NCBI RefSeq assembly: GCF_030053895.1
Contig: NZ_CP125781.1
Coordinates: 3,162,001-3,226,000, forward strand
Source: Trabulsiella odontotermitis
Lineage (GTDB): Bacteria; Pseudomonadota; Gammaproteobacteria; Enterobacterales; Enterobacteriaceae
Direction: 5' to 3'
DNA length: 64,000 nucleotides
Below, piece after piece: positions 24,918 to 34,239 of this stretch; position 1 is the first letter of the stretch; the number at the start of each line of letters is the position of its first letter. A program made the translations under genes and the position numbers. A model generated the notes under the pieces. It searched no databases and was not told the origin of the DNA. It saw only the letters and a list, made by a program, of their open reading frames with translations.

Positions 24918-27900
24918 TTAGCCTAAAATCTCACGCAACACCGGGCCAATCTGTTTAAACGCCTGCGGGGAGATAATCTCCACATGGGCGCAATCCTGAC
25001 GGTACACTTCCAGCGTTTTTACCCACGGCGCCCAGGCGCGTTGCGGATCCATCCCCTCCGGCAGCGTCTTTTCCGCCACGAACAGTGTCGCGGTACCGTC
25101 AAACGGCACGCTGTGTGCCGTGGTCAGCAAACGCACCGCATCGGCATAATTACCTTCGATGGCGCTGAACAGCGCGTCAGACCCCTGCCCCTGCTGCGCG
25201 GCAATAAACGCCTCACGCTCGCGGGCAATTTCCGCCAGCACCTCCGGATCGAGACCGTTGGCCTCTTTTTCCGCCCAGTTTTGCGTCTCCGGCGGCCAGG
25301 TATCGAGCAGCCCTAAAAACGCTACTGTTTCCCCGCGCTGATGTAAACGGGCAGCGATGCCCTGCGCCAGCGTTCCGCCCAGCGAATAACCGAACAGGTA
25401 ATACGGGCCTTCCGGCTGCTGCGCCAGCAGCGTATTCAGATGCTGTTCGCAGACCTCGTCGAGCGTTGCGGCGGTCTGCATCGGCCCTGCCGGACGCGGC
25501 GACTGAATGCCGGTGATGTTCCAGTGCTCACGCAGATAGCGCGCCAGAACGCTAAACTGCCAGGCAAAACCGGAGGCCGGATGGAAGCAGAACAGCGTCG
25601 GGCCGTGGCTTTTTCGCAGCGGTAACACCGCCTCAAACCCCAGCCGCTGCGCCTGCGCATTATCCTCTGCGGTCAGCAACGCGCTCAGTGTCGCCACCGT
25701 CGATGCCACCATGATCTGCCCTGGCGTCACCTGCCGGGCAAACGTGCGGCTCAGTTGCGCCGCCAGCCGCATCGCCAGTAGCGAATGACCGCCGAGGGCG
25801 AAGAAATCCGCGTCAGCGTCGTTGACCTCACAGCCCAGTAACGCGCTGAATGCCCGCGCGACAGTGGATTCGGTGCCCGGTAACGGCGCACGTCCGCGGG
25901 TCGTCGGGGTCAGTTGCGGCAGCGGCAGCGCTTTGCGATCCAGTTTGCCGTTAGCGCTGAGCGGCAGCGCATCCAGTTGCAGAAGCACTGCCGGTACCAT
26001 GTGTGGCGGCAGTTGTTCACGCAGTTGCGCCTGCAATACGCGGGTGTCCAGCGGCAGCCCGGAAGCAGAAATCAGATAACCCACCAGTTGACGCGCATCG
26101 CCACCGGTTGCCGCCGCCTGATTAAACACGCAGGCATGAGCTACCGCCTGCGCGACGTCCGGCAGGGCCGACATCACGCGGTCGATTTCACCCAGTTCAA
26201 TGCGCTGGCCGCGGATTTTCAGCTGATCGTCGCTGCGACCGAGATATTCCACCGCGCCGTTATCCAGCCAGCGCGCCACGTCGCCAGTGCGGTACATGCG
26301 CTCGCCGGGGACAAACGGATCCGCGATAAACCGACTGGCGGTTAAATCCGGCCTGCCCAGATAGCCCTGTGCCAGTTGAATGCCGGTGAGATAGAGATCT
26401 CCCGCCACGCCTGGCGGCACCGGGCGCATCATCGCATCGAGAATCCGCAGCCCGGTATTCCATACCGGGAAACCAATCGGCACACTGTTGCCGGTCACTG
26501 CGGCCAGTTCTGCTCCACAGGCCGGATACCAGCTGACATCCACCGCCGCTTCCGTCGGGCCGTAAAGGTTATGCAATGGCGTGCCGGTCAGTTGCTCCCA
26601 TTCGCGGCACAATCCGGTCGGCAGGGCTTCGCCACTACAGAACACCTGTTTCAGGCTCCGGCAACAATCGCGGTTTTCCGCCGTCAGCGAGGCGACAAAC
26701 GCCGCCAGCATCGACGGCACAAAATGGGTGGTGGTGATGCCATAATGACGGAAGAACTGCTGCATCGCCAGCGGATCGCGGTGCGCTTCCGGCTCCGCCA
26801 TCACCAGACTTGCACCGGCAATAAACGGCCACCAGAATTCCCAGACCGAGACGTCAAAACTGCACGGCGTTTTCTGCGCCACCACGTCATCCGGCGTTAA
26901 CGGATAATGATGTTGCATCCACAGCAGGCGATTCACGATGGCGGTTTGCCCGACCATCACCCCTTTCGGGCGCCCTGTCGAGCCGGAGGTAAAAATGATG
27001 TACGCGGTGTGTTGCGGGCGGGACAGCGCCAGCGTCGCGCCGTCGGTGACCGGCAGCGGTGCGCTGTAACACAGCGTGTCGATGCCGGAGAAACGCGACA
27101 GTTGATCGGCGGAGGTGATCAGCAATGACGGCTGCGCATCGTCCAGCATCATCTGCAGACGGTCATCCGGGTAGCCGGTATCTAATGGCAGCCAGGCGGC
27201 CCCGGCTTCGACGATACCGTGCAGCGCCAGGGTCAGAAACACCGAGCGCGGCAACGCCACCGCCACGCTGTCGCCAGGCTTCACACCGCGTTCGCGTAAG
27301 CACGTCGCCAGTGCCACCACCTGCTCGCGCATCTCCCGGTAGCTGAACTGCCAGCGAGCATCCAACAGCGCCGTGGCGTCGGGCGTTTTCGCCGCCTGCG
27401 CCGCCACCAGTGCGCTGAGGGTGGTTTCCGGCAACATCATGCCGGTATCGTTAATCGCCGCCAGTCGCTGAACCTCAATGGCTGACAGCAGATCAACCTC
27501 GCCGCAGCGCAATGCGGGATCTGCCGCAAACTGGCTGAGCATCGCCGTCAGACGGTCAACGTGAGCGGTGAGCGTGGCGTGATCGTAACGCTGTTTATTG
27601 GCAAGAATTTCGAGGGTTAAGCCGCCGCTGTCATCCGGGAACAGCGCCAGTTCGAGATCGTTAACCGGGCCAGTGGCAAGGGTGTGAGTGGTCGCGCGAA
27701 TGCCCGGCAAATCGAGCTGATAGTCAAACACTTTGACGTTCAGCACCGGGCCAAACAGCGGTTCATCACCGGCCGCTTTGCCGCTGTCGCGGACAATCTG
27801 CTCGGCATCGTAACGCTGATGGCGGCGCATTTTCTTCAGTTGCGCCGCAAGCCGCTGTGCCAGTTGTGGCAGCGTTTCAGCCGCATTAAGCTGAACCGCC

Positions 27901-28787
27901 ATCGGCAACACGTTGAGCACCGGGCCGGTGGCGGTCAGCGCTGCGGAGCCCATGCGACGCATAAAAATAAACCCGGCGGCGTATTCGGTGCGTCCGCACA
28001 ACCGACCGAGCCACAGCGTCACCAGCGCCAGTGCCAGATCGGCGCGCTGGCAGTCCATCGCTGCGCTTGCCAGTTGGCTGAACGCCTGGCGATCAGCCGT
28101 CAGATGCAGACGCCAGATCTCGGTGGTCGCCGCGCGCCCCGGTAGCGGCAGCGGAGAGAGCGACGCCGGAGACGGCAGTGCTGCGCGTTGCGTGGCCCAG
28201 AACTGTTTGTCGCGCTGATACGCCTCGCTGTGCGGGTACTGCTGATACTCTTCCACCACCTCAGCAAACGGCGTAAACGGCGAGGCTGGCGTCGGCTCGC
28301 CCTGCTGCCAGGCACGATAAATCGTCACAATCTGGCGGGTTATCGCCGGGAAACTGAAGCCATCCACCAGTAAATGATGATAACGCTGATACCAGTACCA
28401 GCGATTGTCAGCAATGCGGAACAGGGCGTGCCTCACCAGCGGGTTGCCGCTGTCGACGCGCAGATCCTGATTAAGATCGGCCTGCATCATCGCCAGCGCG
28501 GCAGCATGCGGTTGCGCCTCAGCACGCACATCGACAACCTCCGGGGCGGCAAACGTCAGCGTCTCGTCCAGCCACTGGCTGACCACGCCATCCTGCTCGC
28601 GAAAACGCATACGCAGCGTGTCGGCCTGCATCATCCCGGTGATAATCGCCTGGCTCAGCCGCGCGGCATCCAGCTCGCCGCTCAGTTCAACGTAATGCGC
28701 CACGCTCCACGCGTTCGGCAATGTGGAAAGCTGCTCGGCCATCCAGATCCCCGGCTGTGCCGCCACCAGTGGAAGATAATTATTCAT
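24918..28787 (-). CDS. entF: Enterobactin synthase subunit F (serine NRPS)
   Basis: The 1289-residue nonribosomal peptide synthetase activates serine, condenses it with dihydroxybenzoyl-EntB and releases the cyclic trimer. Domains in order: condensation (HHLLVDG near residue 138), adenylation (IIFTSGSTGRPKGVMVG near 590-610, YRTGDVARW), peptidyl carrier (FFALGGHSLLAMRLA near 1000, phosphopantetheine Ser) and thioesterase (GYSLGGTLAQG, nucleophile Ser near 1135). Length is close to E. coli EntF (1293). I choose the start at 28787, which overlaps ybdZ by eight bases and gives an E. coli-like MxxxLPLVAAQPGIWMAEQ. Confidence 0.97.
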   Translation of the reverse strand: MNNYLPLVAAQPGIWMAEQLSTLPNAWSVAHYVELSGELDAARLSQAIITGMMQADTLRMRFREQDGVVSQWLDETLTFAAPEVVDVRAEAQPHAAALAMMQADLNQDLRVDSGNPLVRHALFRIADNRWYWYQRYHHLLVDGFSFPAITRQIVTIYRAWQQGEPTPASPFTPFAEVVEEYQQYPHSEAYQRDKQFWATQRAALPSPASLSPLPLPGRAATTEIWRLHLTADRQAFSQLASAAMDCQRADLALALVTLWLGRLCGRTEYAAGFIFMRRMGSAALTATGPVLNVLPMAVQLNAAETLPQLAQRLAAQLKKMRRHQRYDAEQIVRDSGKAAGDEPLFGPVLNVKVFDYQLDLPGIRATTHTLATGPVNDLELALFPDDSGGLTLEILANKQRYDHATLTAHVDRLTAMLSQFAADPALRCGEVDLLSAIEVQRLAAINDTGMMLPETTLSALVAAQAAKTPDATALLDARWQFSYREMREQVVALATCLRERGVKPGDSVAVALPRSVFLTLALHGIVEAGAAWLPLDTGYPDDRLQMMLDDAQPSLLITSADQLSRFSGIDTLCYSAPLPVTDGATLALSRPQHTAYIIFTSGSTGRPKGVMVGQTAIVNRLLWMQHHYPLTPDDVVAQKTPCSFDVSVWEFWWPFIAGASLVMAEPEAHRDPLAMQQFFRHYGITTTHFVPSMLAAFVASLTAENRDCCRSLKQVFCSGEALPTGLCREWEQLTGTPLHNLYGPTEAAVDVSWYPACGAELAAVTGNSVPIGFPVWNTGLRILDAMMRPVPPGVAGDLYLTGIQLAQGYLGRPDLTASRFIADPFVPGERMYRTGDVARWLDNGAVEYLGRSDDQLKIRGQRIELGEIDRVMSALPDVAQAVAHACVFNQAAATGGDARQLVGYLISASGLPLDTRVLQAQLREQLPPHMVPAVLLQLDALPLSANGKLDRKALPLPQLTPTTRGRAPLPGTESTVARAFSALLGCEVNDADADFFALGGHSLLAMRLAAQLSRTFARQVTPGQIMVASTVATLSALLTAEDNAQAQRLGFEAVLPLRKSHGPTLFCFHPASGFAWQFSVLARYLREHWNITGIQSPRPAGPMQTAATLDEVCEQHLNTLLAQQPEGPYYLFGYSLGGTLAQGIAARLHQRGETVAFLGLLDTWPPETQNWAEKEANGLDPEVLAEIAREREAFIAAQQGQGSDALFSAIEGNYADAVRLLTTAHSVPFDGTATLFVAEKTLPEGMDPQRAWAPWVKTLEVYRQDCAHVEIISPQAFKQIGPVLREILG

Positions 28788-29001
28788 GTTCGCGTCCTGC
28801 ACTGGCGTAATGAGCGGGGCTTAACGTAGTAACACGATCTGCCAGCCAGGCGTTGCACTGTTCCACGGATTGCGGCTCGCAGACCGCCAGCCACCCGGCA
28901 GGTAATGCGCATTGTTGCGGCCACAGGCAATACTGCTGCTGCGCGTTACGCAGAATGTAAAACTGCCCCTGAGGATCGTCGAAAGGGTTACTGCCCTGCA
29001 T
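28780..29001 (-). CDS. ybdZ: MbtH-like protein YbdZ
   Basis: The 73-residue protein has the MbtH-family sequence NPFDDPQGQFYILRNAQQQYCLWPQ...LPAGW. MbtH proteins bind NRPS adenylation domains and raise their activity; YbdZ does this for EntF. It sits between fes and entF, overlapping the entF start by eight bases. The start at 29001 is chosen for the family length; a different frame on the same strand is a shadow. Confidence 0.94.
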   Translation of the reverse strand: MQGSNPFDDPQGQFYILRNAQQQYCLWPQQCALPAGWLAVCEPQSVEQCNAWLADRVTTLSPAHYASAGREHE

Positions 29002-29019
29002 AGCAAACTCCTGTAGATG

Positions 29020-30234
29020 TTAGCGTCCGGCGGTGAGCAGCGGTTGCCAGAGCGCGATCAGCCCGGCGGTCAGCCCGCCCCGCCAGCACAGCGCATCATG
29101 ACCGCCATCTACCGGCCACCAGAGCACCTGTCGGGCGGTGGCCTGCAACGGCGCTAACAGCGCCTGATTAGCGCGAAAGATCACCGGCTCGCGCTCGCCC
29201 GCTTCCAGCCAGATGCGTAAACCGTGCGGCGAGGCCTCGCCACGTTTGAGTTGTTCGGGCAACGCGCCCGACTGCTGCCCGCCGCGATGCGGCCACCAGT
29301 AAGAGCCGGACTGGCTCAGCACGCAACCAAAGCGCTGCGGCCAGTGCAGCCCGGCGTACATCGCCGCCAGACCACCAAAACTTTGCCCCGCCACCACCGT
29401 CTGTTCAGGGCGATCGCTGAACGGTGCCACCGCCCGCACCTGCGGCAACAACTCTTGCTGCACCGCCTGCCAGAAATCGTCGTTACACGGCAGTTCCCGA
29501 CCACGGGTGGCGGTATCGAGCGCATCAATCAGCACGTACACTGCCGGCGGCAGTTCGCCCTGCTGTGTCAGCGCTGCCAGCGCAGGCCACACAGGCTGGC
29601 TTTGCGCCCAGAACTGGCCGTCCAGCAGGATCGCCAGCGGGCGCGTGGCGTCGTTATCGTTACCGGTGGTGAATACCCACACCCGGCGCGTGTTGTGCAA
29701 TATCGGGCTGCGCCAGGTCAGGCGCACCGGCGGCGTGTACACAGGCGCTGGCAGATTCCAGCCGGGTTGCACCGGCGCGTCCGGCATCTCCAGCACCGAC
29801 ACGGCATGCCCTCGCCCACCCGTCCAGCCCTGCGGATTGCGCGGATCGGCAATCGCCTGCGGCAGCAGTTTTCGCCAGCCGTCACGCAATGCGTTGCGCT
29901 CAGGCGTGCCGCTGAACACGTCCGGGGGAAAATCGTCATCACGTTCGGAAGGGATAAAACAATAAGTGCCGCGCCAGTGGGCGGGCAGCAACGTCTGCCA
30001 CTGCCAGACATCAGTGCCGGGCAGGCGCGTCAGGGTTTGCGGCGTGGCGTTCTGGTGATGATCAGTAACCCCGGTGATATAAATCCACACCCGCTGTACG
30101 GCGGAGATTTGCTCACTACCGGCCGGATCGCGCCACCAGAACGTGACGCGATAACCGTCACCTTCCGGCTGCCATTGCGGGCCTTTTTTCTCCGCCCACC
30201 ATCTTTCACTACCTGCCGTTAACATCTCCGCCAC
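29020..30234 (-). CDS. fes: Enterobactin esterase Fes
   Basis: The 404-residue cytoplasmic serine esterase hydrolyses the trilactone of ferric enterobactin to release iron. An N-terminal Fes-type domain (residues 1-155, VWIYITGVTDHHQN typical) precedes an esterase D-like alpha/beta-hydrolase domain with nucleophile Ser in VVAGQSFGGLAA (about 283) and catalytic His in DGGHDALCWR near the C-terminus. The start could be the GTG at 30234, preceded by GGGG, or the ATG at 30225, whose GGAG is too close; I keep 30234. It is divergent from fepA and leads fes-ybdZ-entF. Confidence 0.94.
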   Translation of the reverse strand: MAEMLTAGSERWWAEKKGPQWQPEGDGYRVTFWWRDPAGSEQISAVQRVWIYITGVTDHHQNATPQTLTRLPGTDVWQWQTLLPAHWRGTYCFIPSERDDDFPPDVFSGTPERNALRDGWRKLLPQAIADPRNPQGWTGGRGHAVSVLEMPDAPVQPGWNLPAPVYTPPVRLTWRSPILHNTRRVWVFTTGNDNDATRPLAILLDGQFWAQSQPVWPALAALTQQGELPPAVYVLIDALDTATRGRELPCNDDFWQAVQQELLPQVRAVAPFSDRPEQTVVAGQSFGGLAAMYAGLHWPQRFGCVLSQSGSYWWPHRGGQQSGALPEQLKRGEASPHGLRIWLEAGEREPVIFRANQALLAPLQATARQVLWWPVDGGHDALCWRGGLTAGLIALWQPLLTAGR

Positions 30235-30283
30235 ATTAACCCCATGTTTACACTGTATTTTGTGGTATCACTCAAAATATACT

Positions 30284-30310
30284 GATAATACTATTGATAA
30301 CTATTTTCAT
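30284..30310. promoter_or_regulatory. Fur-binding region between fes and fepA
   Basis: GATAATACTATTGATAACTATTTTCAT contains a series of GATAAT-like hexamers in both orientations, matching an extended Fur site in the divergent fes-fepA region. Confidence 0.8.
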
Positions 30311-30368
30311 TTGCAATAGCGTAATGCCGCGCGTTTTTTAATTCAGACCTTTCACATCGGGAATAAAA

Positions 30369-32609
30369 ATGAATAACAAGATCAAATCCCTGGCCTTGTT
30401 GGTCAATCTGGGAATTTACGGGATTGCATTACCATTGCACGCAGAAGAGACCACCGACGAGAAAACCGCGGCAGCGGAAGAGACGATGGTGGTCACTGCG
30501 GCACAACAAAACCTTCAGGCGCCGGGTGTGTCTACCATCACCGCCGACGAAATCCGCAAGAATCCGGCGGCGCGCGATGTCTCTGAGATCATCCGCACTA
30601 TGCCGGGCGTGAACCTCACCGGGAACTCCACCAGCGGTCAGCGCGGCAACAACCGGCAAATCGACATCCGTGGGATGGGGCCGGAAAACACGCTGATCCT
30701 GATCGACGGTAAACCGGTCACCAGCCGCAACGCCGTGCGTCTTGGCTGGCGCGGCGAGCGTGACACCCGTGGCGACACCGGCTGGGTACCACCGGAGATG
30801 ATCGAACGCATCGAAGTGATCCGTGGCCCGGCCGCCGCCCGTTACGGCAACGGTGCCGCTGGTGGTGTGGTGAACATCATCACCAAAAAAGGCGACAACG
30901 ACTGGCACGGCTCATGGAATACCTATTTCAATGCGCCGGAGCATAAAGACGAAGGTGCCACCAAACGCACCAACTTCAGCCTGAACGGCCCGCTGGGCGG
31001 CGATTTCAGTTTCCGTCTGTACGGCAACCTCGACAAAACCCAGGCCGATGCGTGGGATATCAACCAAGGGCATCAGTCTGAACGTACCGGGATTTATGCC
31101 AACACCTTGCCCGCCGGGCGTGAAGGGGTGATCAATAAAGATATTAACGGCGTGCTGCGCTGGGACTTTGCGCCGATGAATTCGCTGGAGTTTGAAGCGG
31201 GCTACAGTCGCCAGGGCAACCTCTACGCGGGCGATACGCAGAACACCAACAGTAACGATCTGGTGAAAGAGAACTACGGTAAAGAGACTAACCGTCTCTA
31301 TCGCCAGAACTACTCGCTCACCTGGAACGGTGGCTGGGACAACGGCGTCACCACCAGTAACTGGGTGCAGTACGAACACACCCGCAATTCGCGTAAAGGC
31401 GAAGGGCTGGCGGGCGGCACCGAGGGGATTTTCAGCAGCAATAAATTCGTGGATATCGATCTCTCTGACCTGATGTTGCACAGCGAAGTCAGCCTGCCGC
31501 TGGATCTGCTGGTCAACCAGAACCTGACGCTGGGCACCGAGTGGAACCAGCAGCGCATGAAAGACATGGCGTCGAACACCCAGGCGTTCATGGGCGGCAA
31601 CATTCCTGGCTCCAGCAGTACCGACCGCAGCCCCTATTCGCAAGCAGAAATCTTCTCGCTGTTTGCTGAAGACAACATGGAGCTGACCGATTCCACCATG
31701 CTGACCCCGGCGCTGCGTTTTGATCATCACAGTATCGTCGGCAACAACTGGAGCCCGTCGCTGAACCTGTCGCAGGGACTTGGCGATGACTTCACGCTGA
31801 AAATGGGTATCGCCCGCGCCTACAAAGCGCCGAGCCTCTATCAGACCAACCCGAACTACATTCTGTACAGCAAAGGCCAGGGCTGCTACGCCAGCGGCAC
31901 CGGCGTGGGTTGCTACATGATGGGTAACGACGATCTTAAAGCGGAAACCAGCATCAACAAAGAGATTGGCCTGGAGTTCAAACGTGATGGCTGGTTAGCG
32001 GGCGTGACCTGGTTCCGTAACGACTATCGCAATAAAATCGAAGCGGGCTATGCGCCAATTAGCCAGACGTCGAAAGGCTCGACGAAAACTGACATCTACC
32101 AGTGGGAAAACGTGCCAAAAGCAGTGGTTGAAGGGCTGGAAGGCACCCTGAATGTACCGGTCACCGACACGGTGAACTGGACCAACAACATCACTTACAT
32201 GTTGCAGAGTAAAAACAAAGAGACCGGCGATCGCCTGTCGATCATCCCGGAGTACACGCTCAACTCGACGCTGAGCTGGCAGGTACTTCAGGATGTCTCT
32301 GTGCAATCCACCTTTACGTGGTACGGCAAGCAGCAGCCGAAGAAATACAACTATAAAGGTCAGCCGGTCACCGGTTCTGAAACCAATGAAGTCAGCCCGT
32401 ACAGCATCGTTGGCCTGAGCGCGACCTGGGACGTCACTAAAAACGTCAGCCTGACTGGCGGTGTGGATAATGTCTTCGACAAACGCCACTGGCGTGCCGG
32501 GAATGCCCAGACCACCGGCGGCAGCACTGGCTATATGTATGGCGCAGGCGCGGAAACGTATAACGAATCCGGCCGTACGTGGTACATGAGTGTTAACACG
32601 CACTTCTGA
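30369..32609 (+). CDS. fepA: Ferric enterobactin TonB-dependent receptor FepA
   Basis: The 746-residue outer-membrane receptor has a signal peptide (residues 1-25, ending LHA before EETTDE), a TonB box (EETMVVTAA near 37-45), a plug domain with the family stretch RQIDIRGMGPENTLILIDGKPV, and a 22-strand barrel ending in the aromatic residue F (VNTHF). Conserved RRGWRGERD-type and GPAAARYGNGAAGGVVNIITK blocks match E. coli FepA (746 residues with signal). It binds ferric enterobactin and related catecholates and colicins in relatives. AGGGAATA-like ribosome site precedes the ATG. Confidence 0.96.
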   Translation: MNNKIKSLALLVNLGIYGIALPLHAEETTDEKTAAAEETMVVTAAQQNLQAPGVSTITADEIRKNPAARDVSEIIRTMPGVNLTGNSTSGQRGNNRQIDIRGMGPENTLILIDGKPVTSRNAVRLGWRGERDTRGDTGWVPPEMIERIEVIRGPAAARYGNGAAGGVVNIITKKGDNDWHGSWNTYFNAPEHKDEGATKRTNFSLNGPLGGDFSFRLYGNLDKTQADAWDINQGHQSERTGIYANTLPAGREGVINKDINGVLRWDFAPMNSLEFEAGYSRQGNLYAGDTQNTNSNDLVKENYGKETNRLYRQNYSLTWNGGWDNGVTTSNWVQYEHTRNSRKGEGLAGGTEGIFSSNKFVDIDLSDLMLHSEVSLPLDLLVNQNLTLGTEWNQQRMKDMASNTQAFMGGNIPGSSSTDRSPYSQAEIFSLFAEDNMELTDSTMLTPALRFDHHSIVGNNWSPSLNLSQGLGDDFTLKMGIARAYKAPSLYQTNPNYILYSKGQGCYASGTGVGCYMMGNDDLKAETSINKEIGLEFKRDGWLAGVTWFRNDYRNKIEAGYAPISQTSKGSTKTDIYQWENVPKAVVEGLEGTLNVPVTDTVNWTNNITYMLQSKNKETGDRLSIIPEYTLNSTLSWQVLQDVSVQSTFTWYGKQQPKKYNYKGQPVTGSETNEVSPYSIVGLSATWDVTKNVSLTGGVDNVFDKRHWRAGNAQTTGGSTGYMYGAGAETYNESGRTWYMSVNTHF

Positions 32610-32618
32610 TAGCCCTTC

Positions 32619-32643
32619 GCCCTCTCTCCTGTGGGGAGAGGGC
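32619..32643. repeat. GC-rich stem-loop between fepA and entD
   Basis: GCCCTCTC pairs with GAGAGGGC and the stem continues with a wobble and two GC pairs to a three-base loop. No T run follows. It may terminate fepA message partly or protect it; entD starts 14 bases later. Confidence 0.55.
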
Positions 32644-32657
32644 AGCCGGAGACAATC

Positions 32658-33314
32658 ATGAATGTTCAGCACCACACATTTCCCTTCGCCGGTTGTCTCA
32701 TCCATCAGGTCGATTTTGACCCCGCCACGTTACACCAGGACGATCTGCTCTGGCTTCCCCATCACGCACAGCTTCACCAGGCCGGACGCAAACGTCAGGC
32801 CGAACATCTGGCAGGGCGAATCGCCGCCGCGCACGCCATCAAAGCGTTAACCGGTCGCGCCACCGTGCCTGACATCGGGCCGCAGCGTGAGCCGTGCTGG
32901 CCGGATGGTATTCGCGGCAGCATCAGCCATTGCGGTCAGCAGGCGCTGGCCGTCGTGACAGAAAATGAAAAGGCGCTGGTAGGGATTGATGCGGAGAGTG
33001 TGCTCAACGAACCAGAAGCGAAAGAAATCTGGCAGAGTGTAATAAAGGAAAGCGAACGCCAGTGTCTGACATCACTGCCCTTTGCGCTGAGCGTGACGCT
33101 GGCGTTCAGCGCCAAAGAGAGTCTGTACAAAGCCCTGCACCGGCGCGTTAACCGGCTGTTCGGCTTTGCCAGCGCAGAGGTGATGGCCGTTACGCCGCAT
33201 ACCCTGACGCTGGCGCTGACGGCGCCTCTGGCGGATTTCGCCAAAGACACCGTCTTTACCCTTCACTGGCAGCAGGAGGGCAACCGGGTGCTCACCCTGC
33301 TTTGTGCAGCATAG
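32658..33314 (+). CDS. entD: Phosphopantetheinyl transferase EntD
   Basis: The 218-residue Sfp-type transferase adds phosphopantetheine from coenzyme A to the carrier domains of EntB and EntF. Magnesium/CoA-binding motifs GIDAES (109-114) and FSAKES (150-155) are intact, as is SISHCG (88-93). The start at 32658 has GGAG six bases upstream and gives an E. coli-like N-terminus; the frame opening at 32631 would add nine residues. In E. coli hokE and ybdK follow; here its last 23 bases overlap the 3' end of a convergent transketolase gene. Confidence 0.94.
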   Translation: MNVQHHTFPFAGCLIHQVDFDPATLHQDDLLWLPHHAQLHQAGRKRQAEHLAGRIAAAHAIKALTGRATVPDIGPQREPCWPDGIRGSISHCGQQALAVVTENEKALVGIDAESVLNEPEAKEIWQSVIKESERQCLTSLPFALSVTLAFSAKESLYKALHRRVNRLFGFASAEVMAVTPHTLTLALTAPLADFAKDTVFTLHWQQEGNRVLTLLCAA

Positions 33315-34239
33315 CCTCTGCCTGCGCGGCAATGCTCGCGGCATCAAAACCGTGGCGCTGACGCAGATAGGCGCGATCCGATGCCGCCGCGTATTCGCCG
33401 TCAGGAATACCCAGCCGTTTGAGTGTGGCAGGCAGTGCGGATTCAGCCATCACTTCCGCCACCAGACTCCCCAGACCGCCATTGATATTGTGCTCTTCCA
33501 CTGTAATCACCGCATGGCAGCCAGACAGCGCCGCGCGTAACGCGTCGGTGTCGCAGGGGCGAATGGACGGCACGCTAATCACTTTCGCCTGAACACCCGC
33601 GTCCGCCAGCCGCGTGGCGGCATCGACGATTTCATGCACCGTGGAGCCTGTCGCCACCAGCGCAATGTCGCGCCCTTCACGCAACGTCACTACCGCGCCC
33701 GGCGTAAAGCGATAACGCTCGTCATACAGTTCCGGCAGGGCTTTACCGTCCATGCGGATGTAGACCGGGCCGACATAGCCCAGCGCGTACTCGATAATCT
33801 GTCGGCACTCCCGCGGCGACGACGGTGCGAAAATCTGGATGCGGCCAAAACCACGCATCACCGCGAGATCGTCAATCGAGTGGTGAGTGCTTGCTAACGG
33901 GCCGTAGCTGCCGCCCGCGTTCAGGCCAAACAGCTTCACGTTGGTGTTGTTGTAGCAGATATCGACTTTGATTTGTTCATTGGCGCGGGAGATCAAAAAC
34001 GGTGCCGCGTTACAGGTCACTGCCACTTTGCCGCCCAGCGCCAGCCCGGCGGCGGTGCCGACCATGCTCTGCTCGGCAATCCCGACGTTGACCACCCGGC
34101 CGGGAAACTTCTGCATGAACGGTGAAATTTTTGCCGTGGAGGTGGAGTCCGCGACCACCGGTACCAGGTCAATCCCCTGCTCTACCGCGTCGATAAACGC
34201 CTGCACCATCACCGTCGCCAGATGTTCTGCATTACTCAT
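33292..34239 (-). CDS. Transketolase C-terminal subunit (pyrimidine-binding)
   Basis: The 315-residue protein covers the pyrimidine-binding and C-terminal domains of a split transketolase. The thiamine diphosphate-activating Glu is in VVNVGIAEQSM near residue 55, and ADSTSTAKISPF, LNAGGSYGPLASTHHSIDD and YIRMDGKALPELY are typical of the two-gene form. It must pair with the upstream subunit, whose stop it overlaps by eight bases. Such pairs transfer two-carbon units; a known example in sugar catabolism is the apulose-4-phosphate transketolase AptAB. The true donor here is unknown. Its 3' end overlaps entD. Confidence 0.85.
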   Translation of the reverse strand: MSNAEHLATVMVQAFIDAVEQGIDLVPVVADSTSTAKISPFMQKFPGRVVNVGIAEQSMVGTAAGLALGGKVAVTCNAAPFLISRANEQIKVDICYNNTNVKLFGLNAGGSYGPLASTHHSIDDLAVMRGFGRIQIFAPSSPRECRQIIEYALGYVGPVYIRMDGKALPELYDERYRFTPGAVVTLREGRDIALVATGSTVHEIVDAATRLADAGVQAKVISVPSIRPCDTDALRAALSGCHAVITVEEHNINGGLGSLVAEVMAESALPATLKRLGIPDGEYAAASDRAYLRQRHGFDAASIAAQAEAMLHKAG

